From NCBI GenBank assembly GCA_910587275.1, contig CAJUMD010000101.1, positions 1 to 12,286 of the forward strand: a stretch of DNA of 12,286 nt, read 5' to 3'. Each line of letters starts with the position of its first letter. Positions within the stretch are counted from its first letter, which is position 1. The stretch comes from an uncultured Kineothrix sp. GTDB taxonomy: Bacteria; Bacillota; Clostridia; Lachnospirales; Lachnospiraceae. The notes under the pieces were generated by a model. The model saw only the letters and a program-made list of their open reading frames with translations. It ran no database searches and was not told where the DNA came from. Shown here piece by piece: positions 1-6,194 of the stretch. Position numbers and translations under genes: made by a program.

Positions 1-30
1 TTGAGCCTATTTTTTTTCGGCTCAGTTTTT
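1..30 (+). terminator. Possible rho-independent terminator at left edge
   Basis: TGAGCC (2-7) and GGCTCA (19-24) form a 6-bp stem with an 11-nt, T-rich loop, followed by G and five Ts (25-30). This would end plus-strand transcription entering from a gene left of the window. Read on the minus strand it would lie just past the ECF sigma gene, but no T-run is visible there because the window ends. The stem is short, so the call is modest. Confidence 0.4.
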
Positions 31-104
31 CATAGATTACTTGACACTACCTTTAATTCTTCCATGGTTGTGGTTTCCGTTAAATCGTTATTGGTATTGT
101 TCAT
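30..104 (-). CDS. Small 24-codon ORF overlapping the 3' end of the ECF sigma gene; possible anti-sigma remnant
   Basis: A minus-strand ATG at 104 is preceded by GCGAGGGA at normal ribosome-binding distance. The frame runs 24 codons to TGA at 30-32 and overlaps the last 17 bases of the sigma gene. The peptide is acidic and polar (MNNTNNDLTETTTMEELKVV and then SSNL). ECF sigma genes are very often followed, with this kind of overlap, by a cognate anti-sigma gene, and this ORF sits in that position but stops early. It may be a truncated anti-sigma N-terminus, a coupling peptide, or chance. I recognise no family. Confidence 0.25.
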   Translation of the reverse strand: MNNTNNDLTETTTMEELKVVSSNL

Positions 105-594
105 AGAGTCCCTCGCTTTCCGTTAATTGCTTTTTCAGTGCGTCCCTGCCCCTTTGCAGGCGTTTCTTTACCGCATTTTCCGTTAAACCGGTTATTTTTG
201 CCGTTTCCTTTATGGAATAGCCTTCTACATAATGCAGCAGCAGGACGCTTTTCCATTTGGCGGGCAGGGCGGTGATTTCCCGGATGAAATCCCGTTGGTC
301 AGGCGGGACGGGAAGGTTTTCCAAGTCGTCCAGGTTTACGCAGGCATGGCGTCTGTGGAAACGCAGGAAATCCCTGCATAAATTGGATGTGACTTTTAGG
401 AGCCATGCTTTTTCGTGTTCTTTTTCCCGGAAGACAGGCGCTTTTTCCATATATTTGATCAGCGTTTCCTGTAAGATATCCTGTACGTCGTGGGGGTTTC
501 CGAGGAAAATGTACGCCGTGCGGTAAAGCAGGTTCCCGTAAGTTGTCAGGACATTTTTAATGGCTTCCTCATTATCTTTTTTGTCGGGTACCAC
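88..594 (-). CDS. RNA polymerase sigma factor, ECF (sigma-70) family
   Basis: This is a 168-residue alternative sigma factor that redirects RNA polymerase to a specialised regulon. Residues about 17-82 are sigma region 2: DVQDILQETLIKY is the core-binding 2.2 segment and AWLLKVTSNLCRDFLRF is 2.3/2.4. Residues about 103-157 are region 4, with an HTH in SIKETAKITGLTENAVKKRL. The GTG at 594-592 is chosen as start because AGGAGG (609-604) lies 9 nt upstream. A longer frame from a GTG at 636 would run through that ribosome binding site and has none of its own. It is transcribed away from gdpP. No full anti-sigma gene follows in the window. The family is certain; the stress it senses is unknown. 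Confidence 0.93.
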   Translation of the reverse strand: MVPDKKDNEEAIKNVLTTYGNLLYRTAYIFLGNPHDVQDILQETLIKYMEKAPVFREKEHEKAWLLKVTSNLCRDFLRFHRRHACVNLDDLENLPVPPDQRDFIREITALPAKWKSVLLLHYVEGYSIKETAKITGLTENAVKKRLQRGRDALKKQLTESEGLYEQYQ

Positions 595-625
595 ATTCGG
601 TGTCCTCCTTTCGTTTGTATTCTTT

Positions 626-660
626 ATTATATACACGTTTGTTATCTGATAAAAGTGACA
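626..660 (-). promoter_or_regulatory. Likely promoter of the ECF sigma gene
   Basis: On the minus strand a perfect TATAAT (631-626) lies about 30 nt before the GTG start, giving a leader of roughly 25 nt with the ribosome binding site. The -35 at 17-bp spacing is weak (TTTTAT, 654-649). An alternative ECF-type reading is TGTCAC (660-655) followed 17 nt later by CGTG (637-634), which would fit autoregulation. The plus strand shows TGACA twice here (656-660, 666-670). Confidence 0.45.
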
Positions 661-751
661 AAAAATGACACGCCTTAAGGGAACTATTGCATGGCATTTT
701 AGCCGTAGGGGATGAAAAATGTCGAAAAGGGCTGAAAATGAATGGATAATG

Positions 752-783
752 TTGTGGAACTTCGTGAAAAAAAATGATATACT
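752..783 (+). promoter_or_regulatory. Candidate promoter of the gdpP-rplI-dnaB operon
   Basis: TTGTGG (752-757) is separated by 17 nt from TGATAT (775-780), which overlaps TATACT (778-783). It is the best sigma-A-like pair in the 637-878 gap and would give a leader of about 90 nt. The rest of the gap is AT-rich and shows no gene. Confidence 0.35.
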
Positions 784-807
784 ATAAGCGGTGTATTTTT
801 AAGCCCC

Positions 808-858
808 GTCCTGTGCGGCGGGCGGAAGGGATGTCGGCGCCGGAAGACGGTGCAGGAC
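808..858 (+). promoter_or_regulatory. GC-rich structured leader hairpin upstream of gdpP
   Basis: GTCCTGTGC (808-816) can pair with GTGCAGGAC (850-858) in a 9-bp stem including two G-U pairs, enclosing a 33-nt GC-rich loop with further pairing potential. It lies between the candidate promoter and the gdpP ribosome binding site. There is no T-run, so it is not a simple terminator. I do not recognise it as a known riboswitch; in particular it does not look like the c-di-AMP (ydaO) type. Confidence 0.3.
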
Positions 859-878
859 AGGAATACAGAGGTTAACGT

Positions 879-2924
879 ATGAAGAACAGCATTAAGTTAA
901 AAGGCAGGTTGAAGAAATATCTGCAGACGTCCGTTTATTTAGGCGTCTTGCTGGTATTGGTAAATCTTGGGATATATGTCATTGATTACAGGGCGGGGTT
1001 GATTCTGACATGTTTCGTGGTGTTTTATTTTGCCATCGTCATATCGCTTTTGTTGTACAACAAACCCATCATCATGAACGAGTTAATCAGTTTTGCCACC
1101 CAGTACGGACAGATACAGCGCAGGCTGCTGCGGGATTTGGACCTGCCCCATGCGCTGCTGGATGAAGCGGGAAAAATTATTTGGACCAACATTGCGTTTG
1201 AAAAGGCGGTACATAAGGAAAAAGGCTACCGGAAATCCATTACGTCCCTCTTTCCGGTTATCACGAGAGAGAAACTTCCGGGGGACGTGGATGAAGTGGA
1301 GATGAGCGTCAGCTTTGAGGACAACGATTATGTGGCGAAGATGAAAAAAATTTCCTTAAAGGAAATGGCGTTGAACAGCGATATCATTGAGGACAAGGAT
1401 TATGACGGCTATTTGATTGCCATGTATTTGTTTGACGAGACTGCCCTTAAGATTGCGCTGCAGGAAGTGGATGACCAAAGCCTTGCGGTGGGCATGATTT
1501 ATATTGACAATTATGAGGAAGCGCTCGAAAGCGTGGAAGAAGTCCGGCGTTCCCTGCTTATCGCGCTGATTGACCGTAAGGTGAATAAATATATTGCGGG
1601 GCTGGACGGTATCTGTAAAAAGATTGAGAAGGACAAGTTCCTGATTATCATGAGGAAAAAGGCGATTGCCTTTTTGCAGGAGAGCCGTTTTGATTTGCTG
1701 GAAGACGTCAAGACCGTGAATATCGGCAATGAAATGGCAGTGACCATCAGTGTGGGCGTCGGTTTGGACGGGCTGAGTTATGCGCAGAATTATGAGTTTG
1801 CCAGAAATGCCATCGATTTGGCATTGGGCAGGGGCGGAGACCAGGCGGTGGTGAAGACGCCGCACAATACGGTGTATTACGGTGGGAAAAGCCAGCAGGT
1901 GGAGAAAAGTACCCGCGTGAAGGCACGGGTGAAGGCACATGCGCTGAAGGAAATCATTTCCGTGAAAGACAAGGTGCTTGTCATGGGGCACAGGAATGCG
2001 GATATTGACAGTTTCGGGGCGGCGGTGGGGATTGCGCGCATTGCAGCCACGCTGGAGAGGAAGGTGCACATTGTTTTAAGCGATGCGCCGGTCTCTTTAC
2101 AGCCTTTTGTGGATATGTTCCGTGATAATCCGGATTATGATGAGGACTTAATCATAAACAGCCAGCAAGCGGTGGAAATGGTGGGGAACAACGCGGTTTT
2201 GGTTGTGGTGGACGTGAATAAGCCAAGCATTACGGATTGCCCGGAACTGCTGCGTTTGTGCAAATCCATAGTGGTGTTCGACCACCACAGGCAGGGAACG
2301 GAAGTCATAGAGAATGCCACCCTTTCTTATGTGGAAGCGTATGCGTCTTCCACCTGTGAAATGGTGTCGGAGATTTTGCAGTATATCGGGGAAAACATAA
2401 AGATTAAATCCATGGAAGCCGACTGTATGTATTCGGGAATCATGATAGACACCAATAATTTTATGACGAAAACGGGCGTCCGTACTTTTGAAGCGGCGGC
2501 GTTCCTAAGAAGGAACGGGGCGGATGTCACGAGGGTGCACAAGCTGGTCCGTGAGGAAGCGGCGGAGTACAAGGCGAAGGCGGATGCAGTCAGCCAGGCG
2601 GAGATTTACCGCAATGCCTATGCCATATCCGTCTGTACCAGTGACGATATCCAAAGTCCCACGGTGGTGGGGGCGCAGGCGGCAAACGAGCTGTTAAACA
2701 TCAAAGGGATTAAGGCGAGCTTTATCCTGACCGAATACCAAAACCTGATTTATGTCAGCGCCCGGTCCATCGACGAGGTAAACGTGCAGCTTGTCATGGA
2801 GCGGCTGGGCGGAGGCGGGCACATGAATACCGCAGGCTGCCAAATGGAAGACACGTCACTGGCGGAAGGGATTGGCATTATCAAGCGCACGCTGGATACG
2901 ATGATAGAAGAAGGGGAAATTTAG
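879..2924 (+). CDS. gdpP: Cyclic-di-AMP phosphodiesterase GdpP (DHH/DHHA1 family)
   Basis: This membrane-bound phosphodiesterase hydrolyses the second messenger c-di-AMP to pApA, which controls potassium, osmotic and cell-wall homeostasis. It is 681 residues long, as usual for the family. Two membrane helices (about 16-35 and 40-60) are followed by a PAS-like domain (about 75-185) and a degenerate GGDEF domain (about 200-325). In the GGDEF domain the signature is replaced by IEKDKF near 249-254, and the family motif LGRGGDQAVV is at 316-325. The catalytic DHH domain has GHRNADIDS (370-378), VVDVNKP (443-449), FDHHR (467-471) and MIDTNNF (522-528). DHHA1 has GGGGHMNTAG (644-653). The start follows AGAGG. 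It leads the rplI-dnaB cluster, a common Firmicute arrangement. The stop codon lies in the first unit of a 15-bp tandem repeat. Confidence 0.95.
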   Translation: MKNSIKLKGRLKKYLQTSVYLGVLLVLVNLGIYVIDYRAGLILTCFVVFYFAIVISLLLYNKPIIMNELISFATQYGQIQRRLLRDLDLPHALLDEAGKIIWTNIAFEKAVHKEKGYRKSITSLFPVITREKLPGDVDEVEMSVSFEDNDYVAKMKKISLKEMALNSDIIEDKDYDGYLIAMYLFDETALKIALQEVDDQSLAVGMIYIDNYEEALESVEEVRRSLLIALIDRKVNKYIAGLDGICKKIEKDKFLIIMRKKAIAFLQESRFDLLEDVKTVNIGNEMAVTISVGVGLDGLSYAQNYEFARNAIDLALGRGGDQAVVKTPHNTVYYGGKSQQVEKSTRVKARVKAHALKEIISVKDKVLVMGHRNADIDSFGAAVGIARIAATLERKVHIVLSDAPVSLQPFVDMFRDNPDYDEDLIINSQQAVEMVGNNAVLVVVDVNKPSITDCPELLRLCKSIVVFDHHRQGTEVIENATLSYVEAYASSTCEMVSEILQYIGENIKIKSMEADCMYSGIMIDTNNFMTKTGVRTFEAAAFLRRNGADVTRVHKLVREEAAEYKAKADAVSQAEIYRNAYAISVCTSDDIQSPTVVGAQAANELLNIKGIKASFILTEYQNLIYVSARSIDEVNVQLVMERLGGGGHMNTAGCQMEDTSLAEGIGIIKRTLDTMIEEGEI

Positions 2925-2999
2925 GAAAGAAGAATTTAGGAAAGAAGAATTTAGGAAAGAAGAATTTAGGAAAGAGGAATTTAGGAAAGAAAAATTTAG
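2918..2999 (+). repeat. 15-bp tandem repeat, about 5.5 copies, spanning the gdpP stop codon
   Basis: The unit AATTTAGGAAAGAAG begins at 2918, 2933, 2948, 2963, 2978 and, partially, 2993. Units 1-3 are identical, unit 4 has one change (GAGG) and unit 5 ends AAA. The first unit includes the gdpP stop codon. Because 15 is a multiple of three, each further copy repeats an in-frame TAG. Every unit also carries a purine-rich AGGAAAG. The array lies in the transcribed gap between gdpP and rplI. Confidence 0.95.
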
Positions 3000-3004
3000 T
3001 CAAC

Positions 3005-3055
3005 GCTGCATTGCAGATGGTGTAACCGGATACGCAGGAAGGAATGCAATGTGGT
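3005..3055 (+). promoter_or_regulatory. Inverted repeat in the leader before rplI
   Basis: CATTGCA (3009-3015) and TGCAATG (3045-3051) are perfect complements. The stem extends outward by four pairs, three of them G-U, around a 29-nt loop. It ends about 30 nt before the rplI start, so it could be an mRNA leader structure. Autogenous control of rplI is only speculation. There is no T-run. Confidence 0.3.
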
Positions 3056-3084
3056 CAGCATAAGAGAAAGGCAGGAAAACAAAC

Positions 3085-3531
3085 ATGAAAGTGATTTTAT
3101 TGGAAGACGTGAAAAGTCTTGGAAAAAAAGGACAGGTTGTGGACGTCAGCGACGGTTATGCGAGGAACTATGTATTGCCAAAGAAGCTGGGGATAGAAGC
3201 CAACAATAAGAATATGAACGATTTAAAACTGCGGAAGGCAAATGAGGAGAAAATAGCCAAAGAGCAGTTGGAAGCGGCGCAGGCATTTGCCGCCGAGATG
3301 GAAAGCAAGGAAGTGGTCGTATCCATTAAGTCCGGCGAAGGCGGGAGGACATTCGGCTCCGTATCTTCCAAGGAAATTGCGGAAGCGGCAAAAGCGCAGT
3401 GCGGTATGGAAATTGACAAGAAGAAAATCCAGCTTACGGAAACCATTAAGAATCTGGGGATTTATGAGGTAACGGTAAAGCTGCATCCGAAGGTATCGGG
3501 AAAGCTGAGAGTAAAAGTGCAGGAAGCGTAG
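3085..3531 (+). CDS. rplI: 50S ribosomal protein bL9
   Basis: bL9 binds 23S rRNA near the base of the L1 stalk with its N-terminal domain and extends a second domain outward; it helps maintain reading frame and ribosome spacing. The 148-residue length is typical. The N-terminus MKVILLEDVKSLGKKGQVVD and the following DGYARNYVLPKKLGIEAN are the family signature (residues 1-40). A helical connector rich in K and E spans about 41-75. The C-terminal domain includes SGEGGRTFGSVSSKEIAEA (about 87-105) and ends in a KVSGKLRVKV strand. The start follows GGCAGGA. It lies 160 bp after gdpP and 47 bp before dnaB with no terminator between, so all three probably share a transcript. Confidence 0.97.
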   Translation: MKVILLEDVKSLGKKGQVVDVSDGYARNYVLPKKLGIEANNKNMNDLKLRKANEEKIAKEQLEAAQAFAAEMESKEVVVSIKSGEGGRTFGSVSSKEIAEAAKAQCGMEIDKKKIQLTETIKNLGIYEVTVKLHPKVSGKLRVKVQEA

Positions 3532-3578
3532 TAAGAACCGTATTTTTGGAACATCACGGATAAGGCGGGGAGAGAAAC

Positions 3579-4922
3579 TTGGCGGAAATGGAAGAAGCGC
3601 TGCTCAAACGGATACTCCCGCACAGTATGGAGGCGGAGCAATCGGTCATCGGCGCGATGATTATGGATAGGGAAGCCATTGTGGTGGCATCTGAGATTGT
3701 TACGTCCGAAGATTTTTACAGCAAACAGTGCGGGACTTTGTTTGAAGCGATGGTGGAATTGAATGACGAGGGAAAGCCGGTGGATTTGGTCACGTTACAG
3801 GACCGCCTGAAGGAAAAGGATGTGCCGCCGGAGGTAAACAGCCTGGAATTTATCAGGGACCTGATAACCGCGGTACCGACTTCGGCAAACATAAAATATT
3901 ATGCGGATATCGTTGCGGAAAAAGCGGTATTGCGGCGGTTAATCAAGCTGAACGAGGAAATTGCGAATACCTGTTATGTAGGCAGGGAAAGTTTGGAATC
4001 CATATTGGAAGATACCGAAAAAAGGGTATTTAACCTGATACAGCGGAGGAATACCGGGGAGTACGTTCCAATCCGTCAGATTGTCATGAATGCCATGGAC
4101 CAGATTGAACGGGCTTCCAAGAATAAAGGGAACGTGACCGGGATTGCCACGGGTTTTATTGATTTGGATTACCGCACGGCGGGGATGCAGCCTTCGGATT
4201 TGGTCCTGATTGCGGCCAGACCGTCCATGGGCAAGACGGCATTTGTATTAAACATTGCCCAGCATGTGGCGTTTAAGTTAAACCAGACCGTCGCCATATT
4301 CAGTTTGGAAATGTCGAAGGAACAGTTGGTCAACCGTCTGTTTTCATTGGAGTCCAAGGTGGATGCCCAAAAGCTGCGTACCGGAAATCTGTCGGACAAT
4401 GACTGGGAAAAATTAATTGAAACAGCGGGTATTATTGGAAAATCCAACCTGATTATTGATGATACGCCGGGCATCACGATTTCGGAGATGCGTTCCAAAT
4501 GCAGGAAATATAAGTTGGACAGCGATTTAAAGATGATTATTATCGATTATTTACAGTTAATGTCGGGAAGCGGCGGGGGAAGAAACGATTCCAGACAGCA
4601 GGAAATTTCCGATATTTCCCGTTCCTTAAAGGCATTGGCGAGGGAGCTGGGTGTTCCGGTCCTTGCCCTGTCACAGTTGAGCCGTGCCGTGGAGCAGCGC
4701 CCCGACCACCGTCCCATGCTTTCGGATTTGCGTGAATCCGGCGCCATCGAGCAGGATGCCGATGTGGTGATGTTCATATACCGTGACGATTACTATAACA
4801 AGGATACGGAAAAGAAAGGAATTGCGGAAATCATTGTGGCAAAGCAGAGGAACGGTCCCATCGGTACTATAGAACTGGTATGGCTGCCGGAATACACGAA
4901 GTTCGCGAATATGAAAAAATAA
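3579..4922 (+). CDS. dnaB: Replicative DNA helicase DnaB
   Basis: This is the hexameric 5'-3' helicase that unwinds DNA at the replication fork and binds primase through its N-terminal domain. It is 447 residues, a normal length. The N-terminal domain (about 10-115) starts LPHSMEAEQSVIGAM. A linker helix precedes the RecA-like motor, with Walker A ARPSMGKT (213-220), SLEM (242-245), Walker B MIIIDY (319-324), QLSRAVEQRPDHRPMLSDLR (366-385) and an arginine-finger region near RQ/YRDD. A TTG at 3579 is chosen because GGGGAG ends 6 nt upstream; the next ATG (3588) would be too far from it. No intein is present. A strong terminator follows. Confidence 0.97.
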   Translation: MAEMEEALLKRILPHSMEAEQSVIGAMIMDREAIVVASEIVTSEDFYSKQCGTLFEAMVELNDEGKPVDLVTLQDRLKEKDVPPEVNSLEFIRDLITAVPTSANIKYYADIVAEKAVLRRLIKLNEEIANTCYVGRESLESILEDTEKRVFNLIQRRNTGEYVPIRQIVMNAMDQIERASKNKGNVTGIATGFIDLDYRTAGMQPSDLVLIAARPSMGKTAFVLNIAQHVAFKLNQTVAIFSLEMSKEQLVNRLFSLESKVDAQKLRTGNLSDNDWEKLIETAGIIGKSNLIIDDTPGITISEMRSKCRKYKLDSDLKMIIIDYLQLMSGSGGGRNDSRQQEISDISRSLKALARELGVPVLALSQLSRAVEQRPDHRPMLSDLRESGAIEQDADVVMFIYRDDYYNKDTEKKGIAEIIVAKQRNGPIGTIELVWLPEYTKFANMKK

Positions 4923-4942
4923 ACGGTCAAAAGAAATTACTT

Positions 4943-4975
4943 AAGAGGACAAGCGTAAGGCGCTGTCCTCTTTTT
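4943..4975 (+). terminator. Rho-independent terminator after dnaB
   Basis: AAGAGGACA (4943-4951) pairs perfectly with TGTCCTCTT (4964-4972). An inner GCG/CGC pairing extends the helix, and the T-run covers 4971-4975. It ends the gdpP-rplI-dnaB operon and separates it from the MerR-type gene. Confidence 0.9.
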
Positions 4976-5041
4976 ACATATAAGACATACAAAATACGAC
5001 ACCAGTCGACAAGACACAGCAGGAAGGAGAGGAGAAAAGCA

Positions 5042-5800
5042 ATGGAGCAGACACGGTATTTAATTTCGGATGCGGCGAAAAAAGTGGAGGTGGAATCCCA
5101 TGTACTCCGTTACTGGGAGGATGAACTGGAAATTCCCATTAAGCGGAACGAATTAGGACACCGCTATTATACACAGGAGGATTTGGACCGGTTCCGTGAG
5201 ATTAAGGTTTTGAAGGAACAGGGACTGCAGTTGAAGGCAATACGCGTAATCTTAAAGAATGGCAGGCTGGAGCCGTGGGACGGCAGGATGACAGGAGGCA
5301 CCGGCGCAGAGGAATTTGCGGAAGGAAGAAACGGGGAAGCAGGAGCAAAGGAAGAAAGGATGGAAGAAAACATGGGAGCAGAAGCAGCGGTAACAAACAG
5401 GGCGGCAGACGGACATATCATCAGTGAACAGGAGCGTCATATGATTGAAATTATCAGGAAAAGGGACATTGCGGAAGTAAGGGAGGAAAGCAGGGAGGAA
5501 AAGAATGCGAGACTCCAGTTATTATTGCAGCATATGATTGCCGAGGCGGTAAGGGAAAATAACCGCGAGCTGTGCGAAGATATCAAGCAATGTCTGCTAA
5601 AAGAGATGGATTACCAGTTCCTGATGCAGGAAGAAAGGACGCAGGAGCGGGAAGATGAACGCATGAGGAAAGAGGAAGAACATTACAAGGCATTGGACGA
5701 GCTGATCCGCAGTTACAGCAGCAAAAAGGGAAAAAGGGCGAAAGAGGAAAAAAAGAAGACGGTCCGCTTCGGGTTAAAGAAAAAGCCTTCCATCATTTGA
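5042..5800 (+). CDS. MerR-family HTH protein with long charged, coiled-coil-like C-terminus (RacA-like architecture)
   Basis: This 252-residue protein has a MerR-type winged HTH at 1-72: ISDAAKKVEVESHVLRYWED is the recognition region and GHRYYTQEDLDRFREIKVLK is the wing and helix. Residues about 80-128 are a variable G/A/E-rich linker. From about 129 to 225 the protein is almost entirely charged and helical (SEQERHMIEIIRKRDIAEV, later QEREDERMRKEEEHYKALDE). It ends in a very basic tail. No ligand-binding cysteines are seen. Start ATG 5042 has GGAAGGAGAGG just upstream; the frame is open back to 4880 but that stretch overlaps dnaB and its terminator. This layout resembles Bacillus RacA, a chromosome-anchoring protein, so it may be structural rather than a classical regulator. 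That is inference only. Confidence 0.85.
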   Translation: MEQTRYLISDAAKKVEVESHVLRYWEDELEIPIKRNELGHRYYTQEDLDRFREIKVLKEQGLQLKAIRVILKNGRLEPWDGRMTGGTGAEEFAEGRNGEAGAKEERMEENMGAEAAVTNRAADGHIISEQERHMIEIIRKRDIAEVREESREEKNARLQLLLQHMIAEAVRENNRELCEDIKQCLLKEMDYQFLMQEERTQEREDERMRKEEEHYKALDELIRSYSSKKGKRAKEEKKKTVRFGLKKKPSII

Positions 5801-5813
5801 TGGAGGGCTTTTT
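5780..5813. terminator. Bidirectional terminator between the convergent MerR-type gene and ferredoxin
   Basis: The stem AAAAAGCC-T-TCCATC (5780-5794) pairs with GATGGA-G-GGCTTTTT (5799-5813), 15 bp with one T-G pair and a 4-nt loop. The plus-strand side ends in a T-run and the minus-strand side reads TTTTTCTTT, so it can stop transcripts from both directions. The MerR-type stop codon lies inside the hairpin. Confidence 0.9.
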
Positions 5814-5839
5814 CCGTATTTTTTACTTCCTGTATGTGA

Positions 5840-6010
5840 TTATTCTTCGGAAATAGCGCCGGTCGGACACTGTCCTGCACAGGAACCGCAGCTAATGCAT
5901 TTGTCTGCATCAATTTCAAATTTGCCGTCCCCCATGCTGATAGCGCCTACGGGACACTGGCTCTCACATGCACCGCATGCTACGCAAGAATCGCTGATTA
6001 CGTATGCCAT
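5840..6010 (-). CDS. 2x[4Fe-4S] clostridial-type ferredoxin
   Basis: This is a small cytoplasmic electron carrier of 56 residues, translated by hand because it is short. It has two classical cluster motifs: CVACGACESQCP (residues 9-20) and CISCGSCAGQCP (38-49). Each gives three cysteines to one cluster and one to the other. Each half ends in a GAIS sequence, as expected of the internal duplication. AGGAGG lies 9 nt before the ATG. In anaerobes such ferredoxins carry electrons from pyruvate:ferredoxin oxidoreductase to hydrogenases or Rnf. It is monocistronic, with its own promoter, a Rex-like operator and a downstream bidirectional terminator. Confidence 0.95.
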   Translation of the reverse strand: MAYVISDSCVACGACESQCPVGAISMGDGKFEIDADKCISCGSCAGQCPTGAISEE

Positions 6011-6034
6011 AATAATTATCCTCCTTATATGTTA

Positions 6035-6052
6035 TTGATAAATTGTTATCAA
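6035..6052. promoter_or_regulatory. Rex-like operator at the ferredoxin transcription start
   Basis: TTGATAAATTGTTATCAA is a perfect inverted repeat with 7-bp arms and a 4-nt centre. Length and spacing equal those of the Rex redox-repressor box (TTGTTAA-N4-TTAACAA); one base differs in each arm. It starts about 5 nt past the predicted start site of the ferredoxin promoter, where a bound repressor would block transcription. FNR boxes have a different spacing. Rex itself is not in the window. Confidence 0.5.
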
Positions 6053-6063
6053 ACTCTGTATCT

Positions 6064-6092
6064 ATTCTAATATAAATCGCGGGTAAATACAA
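6064..6092 (-). promoter_or_regulatory. Promoter of the ferredoxin gene
   Basis: On the minus strand TTGTAT (6092-6087) and TAGAAT (6069-6064) are separated by exactly 17 nt, a good sigma-A promoter. The expected start is near 6057, leaving a leader of about 47 nt that contains the inverted-repeat operator and the AGGAGG site. Confidence 0.7.
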
Positions 6093-6117
6093 GAGAAACC
6101 TTTATAAAATATATGGC

Positions 6118-6168
6118 AAAAAGGAGGGCGGACGCACGGGAGTGATTATTTTGCGGGGCGTCCGCCTC
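6118..6168 (-). terminator. Terminator downstream of pflA
   Basis: GGCGGACGC on one arm and GCGTCCGCC on the other (6127-6135 and 6158-6166) pair perfectly over 9 bp with a 22-nt loop. On the minus strand the stem is followed within a few bases by TTTTT (6122-6118). It lies 27 bases past the pflA stop. Confidence 0.75.
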
Positions 6169-6194
6169 TCAACACAACATTTCAGGCTGGTCTG

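Noticed and set aside
808..858. c-di-AMP or c-di-GMP riboswitch before gdpP
   Set aside because: The conserved cores of these riboswitches are not recognisable and the leader is too short for the ydaO type.
1356..2069. Long minus-strand open frame (237 codons) opposite gdpP
   Set aside because: It is fully antisense to conserved gdpP domains, has a histidine/arginine-rich composition typical of a shadow frame, and has no convincing ribosome binding site.
2918..2999. CRISPR-like array
   Set aside because: The units are only 15 bp and directly adjacent with no spacers, so this is a simple tandem repeat.
4880..5041. N-terminal extension of the MerR-type protein
   Set aside because: It overlaps the end of dnaB and its terminator. 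The ATG at 5042 has a strong ribosome binding site and the HTH starts right there.
6035..6052. FNR/CRP-type box at the ferredoxin promoter
   Set aside because: TTGAT and ATCAA are present but separated by 8 bases rather than the 4 needed for an FNR box. The 7-4-7 geometry fits Rex better.
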